16,939 bases of DNA from DATCVA01 sp036567205 (GTDB taxonomy: Bacteria; Pseudomonadota; Gammaproteobacteria; Burkholderiales; Burkholderiaceae_B), in NCBI GenBank assembly GCA_036567205.1, contig DATCVA010000250.1, forward strand, positions 1 to 16,939, read 5' to 3'. Below the pieces are notes generated by a model that saw only the letters and a program-made list of their open reading frames with translations, ran no database searches and was not told the origin of the DNA. Of this stretch, positions 1 through 8,191 are shown in pieces. Position 1 is the first letter of the stretch, and the number at the start of each line of letters is the position of its first letter. The translations under genes were made by a program, and so were the position numbers.

Positions 1-150
1 GGGTCCATGCGTTTGCGCCTTGATGCGCTTGCGCCAGTAATAGAGTGCGGAAACCGATAACGACTCGCGTCTGGCATACGCTTTTGTCTCAATGCCTTCG
101 GCAGCGATCGCCGCCAGGTGCCCTGACCAGTATTCAATGCCTTTGTTCAT
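1..150 (-). CDS. tnpA: IS66-family accessory protein TnpA, N-terminal part (partial)
   Basis: Fifty codons are readable on the minus strand from an ATG at 150-148 before the window ends. The peptide begins MNKGIEYWSGHLAAIAAEGI and contains SLSVSALYYWRKRIKAQ. This is the short helix-turn-helix-like pattern (W-x2-H-L near the start, S-x4-YYWRKR later) typical of IS66 TnpA accessory proteins. A GGAG lies 7 bases upstream of the start. In IS66 elements TnpA and TnpB accompany the DDE transposase TnpC and are needed for efficient transposition; the other two genes would lie to the left, beyond the window. Confidence 0.75.
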   Translation of the reverse strand, partial: MNKGIEYWSGHLAAIAAEGIETKAYARRESLSVSALYYWRKRIKAQTHGP

Positions 151-213
151 GCTGCTGCTCCAAAAAAGTGAACAGGCTGAACAATGACGGAATCAGGCTA
201 CGAGGACAATCCT

Positions 214-233
214 GTGCTCAATGGATCGCTTAC
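214..233 (-). repeat. Putative terminal inverted repeat of the IS66 element
   Basis: Read on the minus strand from 233, the sequence begins GTAAGCGATCCATTG. The GTAAGCG start matches the usual IS66-family terminus. The inner limit of the repeat cannot be set because the partner end is not in the window. Confidence 0.55.
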
Positions 234-372
234 GATAGAGCTGATCATTCAGATCGTTTATCTTCGACAGGCTGATTATGCCTGCGAGCCCGATTAAGCC
301 GCCAATTAACGTTACTAGGAAAAAGGCCAAGGCCAGGCGTGGACCTATTCTCATGCGGCTTATTAAGTTCAT
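234..372 (-). pseudogene. Methyl-accepting chemotaxis protein, 5' fragment cut by IS66
   Basis: From an ATG at 372-370 with AAGG upstream, the minus strand encodes MNLISRMRIGPRLALAFFLV followed by a hydrophobic stretch (TLIGGLIGLAGII) and then SKINDLNDQLY. A short basic N-terminus with R-x-G-x-R-L, one transmembrane helix, then an LxxINDLNDQLY start of the periplasmic four-helix bundle is the standard opening of betaproteobacterial chemoreceptors. After 46 codons the sequence enters the IS end at 233. The frame runs on through IS sequence for 13 more codons to a TGA at 195-193, so a 59-residue peptide with one membrane segment could still be made. The sensory, HAMP and signalling domains are absent here. 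They may lie beyond the IS, outside the window. Confidence 0.75.
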
Positions 373-635
373 TTTTTATTACCTTGGAAAAGACATTGAA
401 TTTTGAGCTATCGGGTAACTTTGGGACTTGTCATCTTTCACCTTGCTTGCACGGCAAAGCGCCAGCATTTTGCCTGCTTTTAGTGGCTGGATGTTTGACT
501 TAGGGTCAAGACGCTTTGCTGGCCGGCCGAGTCAAAAATAAATATAGTGGCTTACCGTTAGAGCGGATATGGCGCTATGAAATGGAAAGCCGCATGGCAT
601 CGAACCGGCCAGCGAGAGCACCCAGGTCGTTTTTG
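373..635. other. Intergenic region upstream of the broken chemoreceptor gene
   Basis: This 263-bp stretch separates the end of the MHYT-GGDEF-EAL gene from the start of the chemoreceptor fragment, both on the minus strand, so it should hold the chemoreceptor promoter and the end of the upstream transcript. I see no convincing hairpin plus T-run terminator. A weak sigma-28-like -10 (CCCGATAG on the minus strand, around 410) lacks a good TAAA partner. No open frame here has coding character. Confidence 0.4.
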
Positions 636-2714
636 TCAGGTTGCAAAAACGCTTTTAGCTCCCAGTGCATCGATAAACTGGGCCGCTGGCATAGGTCGGC
701 CTAACAAATAGCCTTGCAAGGAATTGCAGCCTAGACGGGTGAGCAATTCTCGCTGTTCGACGGTTTCGACGCCTTCTGCAACGATCTTGAGATTAAGCGT
801 CCGACCTAAAGCGATGATGGCAGATATGATGGCTTTATCCTCCATGTCAGAAACGAGATCATGCACGAATCCACGATCGATTTTTAATTCGTTGGCGGGC
901 AATTGCTTCAGATAGAGCAGGCTTGAATATCCCGTCCCGAAATCATCAATGGCAATGTGTATGCCAAGATCGTGTAATTGCTGCAAAATCACAATGCTGA
1001 CTTCAGGGTTTTGCATTGCTGTCGATTCGGTTATTTCCAGCGTCAGATAGTGGGCCGCTAAAGCATGGCGTTCTAATATGTCGCGTATCGTTTGGGTCAG
1101 GCTCCCGTGGCAGAACTGCAAGGATGACAAATTCACGGCAATCGTCCAGCCTTCATGGCCGGCGTCATGCCAAGCGCGCATTTGCCGACAGGCTTCATTC
1201 AACACCCATTCGCCGATGGGAACGATCAAGCCTGTTTTCTCGGCTAGAGGTATGAATTGATCAGGAGAAAGAATGCCGCGCACAGGGTGCCGCCAGCGTA
1301 GCAGAGCTTCGGCTCCTGTCACGAGGCCAGTGGACGCGTCGAATTTAGGTTGGTAAAAAACCAGCAATTCATCCCGCTTGATGGCCATGCGCAAATCCTG
1401 CACCAGCTGCAATTGCTCATGAATATTAACGTTCATTGACGCTTCGAAAAAGCAGTAGGTGTTGCGTCCTAGCGCTTTGGCATGATATAGCGCTGCATCG
1501 GCGTGAATGAGCAAGTTGTGCTGATCGGCGCCGTCGTCCGGATATATGGCAATGCCAATACTCGTTGATAGCTGAACTTCCTGACCCGCAACGTCAAATG
1601 GCTCGCGGATGATGGTCAGTATGGCGTGAGCCAGCGCCGCCGCGTCGGCGGGTTCGCTGACGGTGGCCAGCAGCACGAATTCATCGCCTCCGATGCGGGC
1701 CAGGGTGTCGTTTTCCTGGGCGTTGATACTGATGCGGTGGGCTGCCTCAACAAGAAGCCGGTCGCCAGCGTGGTGTCCATAGGCATCGTTAATCGCCTTG
1801 AAGCCGTCCAGGTCTATGAACATAAGCGTAAAGCGGCTGTTATGGCGCTTTGCATTCTGGATTGCTTGCTTAAGCCGGTTTTCCAGCAACATGCGGTTGG
1901 GAAGTTTGGTCAAGCTGTCATGCAAAGTGAGATGCTTCAGTTCCCGATTTGCCTGGGCGAGCGATACGGCCCAACGTGCCGTTCGCGATTCCATCCGCAT
2001 GTCGAAGACTGAAGTGATCAATGCGAGACACATAACGGACACCGTAATGGCAATGGTAAAAACCGCCAGCCATTCCGTGTCAACGCCAGTGCTGGCGACA
2101 GTGCATATGCTACCTTGCCGAAATTGAGCGCCCGCCATGCCCGTGTAATGCATGCCTGCTATGGCCAAGCCCATTATGATCGACGCTCCGCCGCGCAAAC
2201 GACCGGAACGGGCGGTATGCCGACGGAGACGGAACGAAATCCATAGCGCTGCAATCGCCGCCGTAAAGGCAATGAGCACGGAGAGCGCTACCAATGCAGG
2301 GCTGTATTGAATTCCGGGAGACATGCGTAGCGCGGCCATACCCACGTAATGCATGCCTACAATGCCGAAAGCGAGCAATAGCGCGCCCGAAGCAAGACGC
2401 CGCCAAGGCAGGTCTTTTTGGCAGACGAGCCATAGGGTGAAGGCGGAAGACGCGATCGCCAGCAGCAGGGACAGAAAAGTGATAAACGGGTCATAGCCCA
2501 AAGGGATGGGCAGGCTAAAGGCCAGCATGCCGACAAAATGCATGGACCACACGCCAAAGCCCATTGCGCACGCTCCTCCCAGTAACCACCATCGGGCTCC
2601 GCGCCCTTGCGCGGAAGTGATGCGGCCAGCCATGTCAAGGGCAGTGTAAGAGGCTAAAACTGCAACCAATAGGGAGCAAAGAACAAGAAGAAAATTATAG
2701 TTACTAGGAAGCAT
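636..2714 (-). CDS. Membrane c-di-GMP protein with MHYT, GGDEF and EAL domains
   Basis: A 692-residue protein if started at the ATG 2714-2712. The frame stays open to another ATG at 2780, but the later start places the first membrane helix at the N-terminus, as is usual for MHYT proteins; neither start has a clear ribosome site. Residues about 1-240 form the MHYT domain of seven membrane helices with three signatures: WSMHFVGM, GMHYVGMA and GMHYTGMA. MHYT domains are proposed to bind a metal and sense small gases. A GGDEF domain follows with intact GGDEF at residues 342-346, but the inhibitory I-site position reads QEND, not RxxD. The EAL domain has EALLRW (from residue 469), NLSSLQF, EITES, DDFGTGYS, ELKID, VAEGVE and LQGYLLGRP, so the phosphodiesterase residues look intact. 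It may therefore make or degrade cyclic di-GMP. It lies 123 bp downstream of the diguanylate cyclase gene on the same strand and is probably co-transcribed with it. Confidence 0.93.
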   Translation of the reverse strand: MLPSNYNFLLVLCSLLVAVLASYTALDMAGRITSAQGRGARWWLLGGACAMGFGVWSMHFVGMLAFSLPIPLGYDPFITFLSLLLAIASSAFTLWLVCQKDLPWRRLASGALLLAFGIVGMHYVGMAALRMSPGIQYSPALVALSVLIAFTAAIAALWISFRLRRHTARSGRLRGGASIIMGLAIAGMHYTGMAGAQFRQGSICTVASTGVDTEWLAVFTIAITVSVMCLALITSVFDMRMESRTARWAVSLAQANRELKHLTLHDSLTKLPNRMLLENRLKQAIQNAKRHNSRFTLMFIDLDGFKAINDAYGHHAGDRLLVEAAHRISINAQENDTLARIGGDEFVLLATVSEPADAAALAHAILTIIREPFDVAGQEVQLSTSIGIAIYPDDGADQHNLLIHADAALYHAKALGRNTYCFFEASMNVNIHEQLQLVQDLRMAIKRDELLVFYQPKFDASTGLVTGAEALLRWRHPVRGILSPDQFIPLAEKTGLIVPIGEWVLNEACRQMRAWHDAGHEGWTIAVNLSSLQFCHGSLTQTIRDILERHALAAHYLTLEITESTAMQNPEVSIVILQQLHDLGIHIAIDDFGTGYSSLLYLKQLPANELKIDRGFVHDLVSDMEDKAIISAIIALGRTLNLKIVAEGVETVEQRELLTRLGCNSLQGYLLGRPMPAAQFIDALGAKSVFAT

Positions 2715-2837
2715 CGATGAACTGCATTTTGACTGACTTGAGTTGGCGGGATGGAGGCGATGGATCAGACTGGGTTCCATGCACTACTATCCATTTTTCT
2801 TTAGGGGCTGGATGCATGGGGCCGAGCTGCTGCCGCG

Positions 2838-4232
2838 TTACATGGAGTACCTATTGCCACCAGATTTTTTGGCGCGGTATAAGCGTTCATCCGCCTGTTT
2901 GAGCAGCGTCGGCATGTCGCTGCCATGCAACGGATAGCTGGCAATTCCGACGCTTGCTCCGATTATTAGCTTCAGACTTTCCACACGAAACGGTTTGCTC
3001 AGTTCGGCAATTATCTTCTGAGCAACAATTGCGGCGTCACCCGGCCTCTGAAGCTCTGTCAGCACTATGACGAACTCATCGCCGCCTAGCCTGGCCACGG
3101 TATCAATGGCGCGAGTACATGTCAGCAGGCGCTGCGCCAGGAGCTTCAATAGCTCATCGCCGGTGGCATGGCCATGCGTGTCATTAACAGATTTGAATAA
3201 GTCCAGATCAATAAAAAGCACAGCGGCACTACGGTCATGGCGCTCGGCGGCGAGCAATGCATGCTGGCCGCGGTCCATCAGCAGCGAGCGGTTGGGCAAG
3301 CCGGTGAGGGCGTCATGCAAGGCTAGTTTCCTTAGCGCCTCTTCGCACCGCTTCAACTGCGATATATCTGTGAAGACGCCAACATGATTGATTACGAGGC
3401 CATCCTCATTCTGGATCGCATTAAGGCTAAGCAACACAGGAAAGTTCTCACCACTTTTATGTTTTGCCCATATTTCTCCCTTCCATTTTCCAGTCGTGAA
3501 GAGACTGCTCAGAATCTTTCGAAAGAAGGCATTATCATGCCGTCCTGTTGGACGGTTAAGAAGTCCATCAAGCGTCCTGCCAAGCGTTTCTTCCTGGCCA
3601 TAGCCGGTTATTCGGGTAAATGCCGGGTTCACCGAGAGAATGGCGCCCTTGGCGTCGAATATCACCAACGCCTCTCCAGAATGCTCTACCGCGGCGGCTG
3701 TTAGCCGTAATGTGTTCTCGAGGCGCTTGCGGTGGGTGATATCAACCAGTTGTACAAGATAACAAGGCAGCTCATTGAATTCGATGGCTTCTACATTGGC
3801 CAAGACTGAAAGATTTCTCTTGCCCAATTGCATGCGTGTTTCAAAATGGCGTAGCGTGCCACGTTCTCGTATCCGGCGAATAAGAGCTTGGCGCTCCAGG
3901 GGGCCGGACCAGATTTTTAGCTCTAAAGTGGTGCGCCCGACTACGTCCTTTGAAGGAAGCTCCAGCAAGGCGAGCATTTCTTTATTGGCAGCCAGGCATT
4001 TGCCTGTTTGCGTACAAGAAATAAAGCTCGGCAAAGGGCTGCGTTTAAAACTGGTTTCCCAGCTTGCGTTATCTGCAAACTGCGGTGCGCGTTTTGTAGT
4101 CCATGGCAAAATGCGGTTGAGGCCATGCTGCAATGTCAAGGGTCCAGCTATAGAGCAATGGCGGAACTGCGCACTGTGAAGCAATTTATAGGTTTGTCGC
4201 TTTGCAATGCTGAAATCGGCTTGTTGTGTCAT
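2838..4232 (-). CDS. Diguanylate cyclase with two PAS domains and GGDEF
   Basis: A 464-residue soluble protein from ATG 4232-4230. The frame extends upstream to a TTG at 4340, but that stretch shows no domain and no ribosome site. Two PAS modules sit at residues about 64-168 and 176-293; the second has the clear pattern SGEALVIFDAKG...NPAFTRITGYG and ends in FTDISQLKR. A linker with LALHDALTGLPNR leads into the GGDEF domain (about 302-464), with FIDLDLFKSVND, LARLGGDEF (GGDEF at 383-387) and SVGIASYPLHG. An RAID at 374-377, five residues before GGDEF, is a canonical RxxD inhibitory site, so product feedback is expected. It should synthesise cyclic di-GMP from GTP under PAS control; the ligand or cofactor is not evident. 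No membrane helices are seen. It lies about 200 bp downstream of the histidine kinase gene and ahead of the MHYT-GGDEF-EAL gene. Confidence 0.92.
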   Translation of the reverse strand: MTQQADFSIAKRQTYKLLHSAQFRHCSIAGPLTLQHGLNRILPWTTKRAPQFADNASWETSFKRSPLPSFISCTQTGKCLAANKEMLALLELPSKDVVGRTTLELKIWSGPLERQALIRRIRERGTLRHFETRMQLGKRNLSVLANVEAIEFNELPCYLVQLVDITHRKRLENTLRLTAAAVEHSGEALVIFDAKGAILSVNPAFTRITGYGQEETLGRTLDGLLNRPTGRHDNAFFRKILSSLFTTGKWKGEIWAKHKSGENFPVLLSLNAIQNEDGLVINHVGVFTDISQLKRCEEALRKLALHDALTGLPNRSLLMDRGQHALLAAERHDRSAAVLFIDLDLFKSVNDTHGHATGDELLKLLAQRLLTCTRAIDTVARLGGDEFVIVLTELQRPGDAAIVAQKIIAELSKPFRVESLKLIIGASVGIASYPLHGSDMPTLLKQADERLYRAKKSGGNRYSM

Positions 4233-4430
4233 CGGACTGATAATAGGAAACTGAGCAATATTGAGCAGAGACCGGATTCTGATACCGATGCGGCAACGGA
4301 GCGTTTGATTTATCGGCAAAAGGTTTTGCTGGCAGGCCAAATAGCAAAAAAAGTCATTGCCTCTTTAAAATGGACTCTATTTTCCCGTTTTGTTTTTTTA
4401 TGCGATACAAGTCTTTTATGGATCTTTTTA

Positions 4431-6776
4431 TTACGCTTGCGCCAGCGCCAGGTTTTCGATTTTCTGCAAGTCCAATCTGCTGAGGGCCCGTCTGACTTCC
4501 CGAAAGAAATCTGCGCAAGCGGGATACTTGGCGCACATATGGCCAAGCCAATGCTCTATGTCAGTCAGGTGGCCGTCGCGCGCTAATACTGCCAATTCCA
4601 TACGAGCGTGGGCCGGTGGAAAGGCATGTTGCACAGGATGGTTATCCATTTCCGCGAGAACGGGATGTTGCGCTAAGCAAGGCATTGTCCAGTTTATGGT
4701 TTGGTTTCCGACTGCGGGTATTGCAATCTGGAAACTGAAGCTGCTGCCTTCACCACATTTGCTTTGTAGGTGCAGTTCGCTGCCCATGCTTCGAATAATG
4801 CTTTGCGCAATAAAAAGCCCCAGCCCAACGCCGCCGGACCGAGGGAGAGCCTGCTCGAAGGCATTGAAAATAATGGACTGTTGATCCGCGTCAATTCCTA
4901 TGCCTGAGTCGCTCACGGTGAAACGCATGCGCCAGCTTTTGGCGCTTTTGATGGCATCGATGTTCAAGCTGATCGTGCCGTTGTGCGTAAATTTGGCGGC
5001 ATTCGAGAGCAGGTTAAGTAGTGTCTGCTGCATGCGGCGCCTATCGAATACCATACTGCATGGCAGTCGATTGGCAACCTCACAATGGAATCTGTTGGCT
5101 TGCTGACGGCCTAGCGATGTGGCATGTTGCACGATATCGTCCAAAAACGCCGACATCTGAACCGGCGCGGGTGTGAGCGCCAGAGGCTTTAGCTCGGTTT
5201 TTGCATAATTAAGCAACTCATCGATAAGACCCAGTTGATAATTCGCGCTGCGCTCGATGGCCTGGATATGCGAATCCCGGTCGACGGTATGCCCTGCGCT
5301 TAGCAGCCGGGCATAGCCCACGATGGTGGCGAGCGGAGCGCGCAAATCGTGTCCGATATAGCCAAGGATTTCGGTTTTTTGATGGTTTTTTTCGTCGGCA
5401 TATTTCAGAGCCTGATTCAGTGCCTTGGTCTGGCGCGCTACCTCTTCGTTCAGCCGCGTATTCTCGTCTTCCTGCAAACGGGCCAATTCTTTATACGCGC
5501 TTCGGCGCTGGCGTCCTACATGAGCGATCCACCCCGCCAACAGAGTCAGGTTCAGATAAAATCCCGCCAGCGCGATCACGGGATTAATGCCGACTCCGCC
5601 CATGCTCATGTGGTCGATGATCGCGGGCAGCATCCCATGCTTTTCCAGTGATCCCAGGGTGAGATGCGCTAGCGCATAAATGGCCACGAGCAGCATAAGC
5701 TTGCGCGTGGGAGTGCGCATTTTTATCAATACGATAGCGGTCGCCAGCAAGCTTAGGCTGTATAACGGCGTGGAATAAACAGAAATCTTCGTGACGGTAT
5801 AGATGTTCCCAAAAGCAGAATTGGCTGCCATTGCTATTTCAAATACTGCCCACCCGATAAGTGTCCTGCGCCATGGCAGCCCTATCTTTTCTTGCCTGGC
5901 GACCTCAAGCACAAACCACATGAACAACGCCAGCGAAAGGTGCCCCATAACATAGGCGCTGCGATAGCTCCATTCAGCCGCTTCCGGCCACAGATAGAAT
6001 TTTGCATACCCTCGTCGCGCTGTTTCATAGACCACCACCACCACAGATAGCGCGCTTAGTAAAAGGAATGCCGAGTTGCGAGTGAATACTGCAATCATGA
6101 AGCCGCTCCAGCCCAACGCCAGGAGTCCCCCGAAAAGCAGTCCATCCCAGACGATATGCCGGTCTATATATGATCGATAGCCAGCCTCGGAATAGCCAAA
6201 AAACTTCAACTGCTTGGGAGGGCCGTCTTTTGCCCTGGCAAGAAGGCGCACCTGCTCGCCGGGTTCCAATGTTAATGCTACAGAAGGCAAAAGCTCGGGA
6301 TCCGAGTGCTGGCTTAGGGGAACGGCCTGTCCGTCACGGATGTGCCGCCATCTGCCGTTTTGATGAATATGAAAATCGAGTTCTCTAAAGTTGGTGGACG
6401 GACTTAGCGCCAGATGGAGCGAGCGCGGCCTTGAACCCGTATTGACTATATGCAGGTTTACCCACCATGTCGACGTGGATGGCCCGGAAGGCAGCGGCCT
6501 TTCAGCTAATGAAACGAATCCGCTGGCCGGACCTATTGGTAATGCGGACACCTCTTCCAGTCCCATTTTCCCAGATGGTTCTTCAAACATTGAAATGTAT
6601 TGGGAAAGTACTGCAGTTCCTGACGCTACCTTGTTTGCGTCGAAATCGTCGGCGTGCGCCAACGAAGCGTAAAACAGCAAGAAAACGCCACATGCATGAA
6701 GGATACAGATGCACGGCCAATACCTTGCGCCACTCATGCCGCGATCACGGAGAGGATCTTTTGTTATATATATCAT
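4431..6776 (-). CDS. 7TMR-DISM sensor histidine kinase
   Basis: A 781-residue protein if started at ATG 6776-6774; the frame is open to 6926 and another ATG is at 6737, none with a good ribosome site. The start chosen gives a signal peptide ending FYASLAHA|DDFD (cleavage after about residue 42). Residues about 50-200 form a periplasmic beta-rich 7TMR-DISMED2-like sensor domain, and about 208-420 hold the seven-helix 7TMR-DISM membrane unit. A coiled coil (about 421-465, RLNEEVARQTKALNQALK) leads to the HisKA domain with GYIGHDLRAPLATIVGYARL, phospho-acceptor His476. The ATPase domain shows the N-box LLNLLSNAAKF, G1 DSGIGID (623-629) and G2 GVGLGLFIAQ (649-654). There is no receiver domain. 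Instead a proline-containing linker and a helical tail (about 686-781) follow. DISM sensors are thought to bind carbohydrate-like or other small ligands. The divergent REC-AraC genes at 7098 and 8192 are the obvious partners. Confidence 0.93.
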   Translation of the reverse strand: MIYITKDPLRDRGMSGARYWPCICILHACGVFLLFYASLAHADDFDANKVASGTAVLSQYISMFEEPSGKMGLEEVSALPIGPASGFVSLAERPLPSGPSTSTWWVNLHIVNTGSRPRSLHLALSPSTNFRELDFHIHQNGRWRHIRDGQAVPLSQHSDPELLPSVALTLEPGEQVRLLARAKDGPPKQLKFFGYSEAGYRSYIDRHIVWDGLLFGGLLALGWSGFMIAVFTRNSAFLLLSALSVVVVVYETARRGYAKFYLWPEAAEWSYRSAYVMGHLSLALFMWFVLEVARQEKIGLPWRRTLIGWAVFEIAMAANSAFGNIYTVTKISVYSTPLYSLSLLATAIVLIKMRTPTRKLMLLVAIYALAHLTLGSLEKHGMLPAIIDHMSMGGVGINPVIALAGFYLNLTLLAGWIAHVGRQRRSAYKELARLQEDENTRLNEEVARQTKALNQALKYADEKNHQKTEILGYIGHDLRAPLATIVGYARLLSAGHTVDRDSHIQAIERSANYQLGLIDELLNYAKTELKPLALTPAPVQMSAFLDDIVQHATSLGRQQANRFHCEVANRLPCSMVFDRRRMQQTLLNLLSNAAKFTHNGTISLNIDAIKSAKSWRMRFTVSDSGIGIDADQQSIIFNAFEQALPRSGGVGLGLFIAQSIIRSMGSELHLQSKCGEGSSFSFQIAIPAVGNQTINWTMPCLAQHPVLAEMDNHPVQHAFPPAHARMELAVLARDGHLTDIEHWLGHMCAKYPACADFFREVRRALSRLDLQKIENLALAQA

Positions 6777-6926
6777 TGTATTCTGGCGGAGGCGATACGT
6801 CGGATTGATGATGGCAAAATGAGGCACGGAATTGACGCTTCTAGTCGGTATATACGACGATTCGCGGTCGTTTTCCCAGCGGTATATGCAACATATGCGG
6901 CTGTTGCCCTGCGGCGACATCATCAT

Positions 6927-7097
6927 CCATGGCGCCGCACGTCGTCATATCCGGAATAAAAGTATAGACTTATATTGTATACATATATAACTTTGATGTT
7001 TAAATGTAAATACCATGTATGGCACGGCGGGCACGTTGATCTTTTATAGCAGTCCTCAGAACAATCGCTCGCTTCTGCTGTTCGCTACGCAAAATCA
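6927..7097. promoter_or_regulatory. Divergent promoter region, kinase operon and regulator 1
   Basis: This region separates the minus-strand kinase from the plus-strand response regulator. The part 6951-7020 is clearly more AT-rich than the flanking genes and includes the near-palindrome around GTATAC (about 6974-6993). It is the likely site of back-to-back promoters, but I cannot assign exact -35 and -10 boxes. Just before the regulator start, CTACGCAAAA (7084-7093) resembles single copies of the motif found upstream of regulator 2 and tpsA. Confidence 0.45.
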
Positions 7098-7874
7098 ATG
7101 ACACCAATGTCCACCCTCACCACGCCTCCATCCGAATTTCATGTTCTCATCATTGACGACAATCCGGATCAATTGCGCCTGCTGGTGGAAGCGTTGCGCG
7201 CAACCAACATCCGGCTTAGCGTGGCCTTCGACGGCATGCAAGGCTATGACCGCGCGCTGGCGGTATTGCCCGACCTGATTTTGCTGGACGTAAGAATGCC
7301 GCGGATGGATGGTTTCACGTTGTGCCGCTGGCTCAAGGCGAACTCTGCTACGGCGCATATCCCGATAATTTTCCTGAGTTCGGCCAGCGATCTCAGCGAA
7401 CGCCTTACTGGTTTGCGCGACGGCGGAGTGGACTACATTCTCAAGCCCTTCGTTCCGGAGGAGGTAGTCGCACGGGTCCAAGTGCACCTAAGGCTGGCTG
7501 GCAAGGGCGAAGTAAACCTCCATGATGAGGCCGGCAAAGGGCTGGATGACAATCAGGTGCTAGTGCGTGCAGCGCAACGCCAGCTGCAAGCCTGTTTGTC
7601 CGAAACGCCCCATATCGACGAATTAGCCGATCAGCTTGGCGTGAGCGAAAAGCGACTATCGCGGGCTTTCCGTAAAAGCCTGGACATGACGATGTTCGAG
7701 TATTTGCGTCAAGAGCGCATGAAGGTCGCCCAGCGCTTGTTAACGCAAACGTCGTTAAGCATCGCAGCGATTTCCAATGAAGTAGGCTTTTCCAGCGCAG
7801 CCAATTTTGCCACCGCATTTCGCGATCAGGTCGGTGTATCCCCGTCCGAATTTCGCCGGAGCCGGGCCATCTAG
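7098..7874 (+). CDS. Response regulator, receiver plus AraC-type DNA-binding domain (copy 1)
   Basis: A 258-residue protein; a second ATG three codons in (7107) is an alternative start, and no strong ribosome site is visible for either. The receiver domain spans residues about 14-135: acidic pair Asp20/Asp21, phospho-acceptor Asp64 in LILLDVRMPRMDGF, Ser94 and Lys116 in ILKPF. After a linker, residues about 155-258 form an AraC/XylS domain with two helix-turn-helices: IDELADQLGVSEKRLSRAFR, then LSIAAISNEVGFSSAANFAT and the closing GVSPSEFRRSR. It is therefore a phosphorylation-controlled transcription factor. It is divergent from the histidine kinase and is followed by a close paralogue, which suggests it is the direct target of that kinase. 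All receiver catalytic residues are present. Confidence 0.94.
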   Translation: MTPMSTLTTPPSEFHVLIIDDNPDQLRLLVEALRATNIRLSVAFDGMQGYDRALAVLPDLILLDVRMPRMDGFTLCRWLKANSATAHIPIIFLSSASDLSERLTGLRDGGVDYILKPFVPEEVVARVQVHLRLAGKGEVNLHDEAGKGLDDNQVLVRAAQRQLQACLSETPHIDELADQLGVSEKRLSRAFRKSLDMTMFEYLRQERMKVAQRLLTQTSLSIAAISNEVGFSSAANFATAFRDQVGVSPSEFRRSRAI

Positions 7875-8191
7875 CGACCCGGATAGCAAGCGCTCGACGT
7901 GGACTTTTATATGTGGACAGTTAATTCGCCGCTCTAAGACATGGCGACCGTACGAGTTAGTTAAATATCTTTTGCGGCGTACGCTTTTTTTCTTTTCTTG
8001 ACAGTTAAACAGTCCTTTTTGTCTTCAGACAAATGCGAATGTCTTTACGTCAAACATATTAAGTCTCCGATTGCGGCAAAGTTGGTGCCCCCAACATTTA
8101 TGACGGCCGCATGCCGTGGCTGTAGGCCTGACTGTGGATCAACATTTCCGTTCATTTCGATATAGCCACAGTAAATCCGTGCTTTAAAAGT
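7875..8191 (+). other. Intergenic region between the two regulators
   Basis: This 317-bp non-coding stretch holds a conserved element (7981-8082, listed separately), a small perfect hairpin ACGGC/GCCGT at 8103-8117, and a 7-bp inverted repeat ACTGTGG/CCACAGT (8131-8137 and 8166-8172) ending 19 bp before the next ATG. A short open frame at 7807-8001 overlaps regulator 1 and has no coding character. No clear T-run terminator follows regulator 1. Confidence 0.5.
7981..8082 (+). promoter_or_regulatory. Conserved regulatory element, copy A (upstream of regulator 2)
   Basis: This segment aligns with 9001-9100 upstream of tpsA with about one small gap in its right half. Shared blocks include a T/C-rich left end, CTTTTTG, AATGTC, TTACG, CAAA, TATTAAG, CGATT and CGGCAAAGT. 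Inside are three related motifs: CTTCAGACAAA (8023-8033), TTTACGTCAAA (8044-8054) and ATTGCGGCAAA (8070-8080), spaced 21 and 26 bp. Direct repeats about two helical turns apart are typical of AraC-family operators. The element ends 109 bp before the regulator 2 start. Confidence 0.55.

Larger units (their letters stand above)
1..233 (-). mobile_element. IS66-family insertion sequence, one end only (partial)
   Basis: The left edge of the window is inside an insertion sequence read on the minus strand. It contains the start of an IS66-type accessory gene (1-150) and, 83 bp upstream of that gene, a minus-strand GTAAGCG at 233-227. IS66-family elements typically end in GTAA, so 233 is the likely outer boundary. 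The boundary is supported independently because chemoreceptor coding sequence runs up to 234 and then stops making sense. IS66 elements usually duplicate 8 bp of target; the candidate flank is gatagagc (234-241), but the other end lies outside the window, so the duplication cannot be seen. Confidence 0.72.

Noticed and set aside
45..275. Plus-strand open frame across the left edge
   Set aside because: It is antisense to the IS66 accessory gene and crosses the IS boundary and the chemoreceptor junction, so it has no single origin.
4303..4325. GCCGATAA on the minus strand (4319-4312), an exact match to the sigma-28 -10, upstream of the diguanylate cyclase start
   Set aside because: The expected TAAA about 15 bases further upstream is absent (CCTG there), so I do not call a flagellar-type promoter.
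4311..4341. TATCGGCAAA and GCAGGCCAAA, 21 bp apart, resembling the motifs upstream of tpsA
   Set aside because: Only partial matches, and the orientation is opposite to the adjacent gene. Short patterns of this kind can occur by chance.
4324..4349. TTTTGCT/AGCAAAA inverted repeat ahead of the diguanylate cyclase, considered as a terminator
   Set aside because: The 12-base loop and AT-rich 7-bp stem are weak, and no T-run follows it on the transcribed strand.
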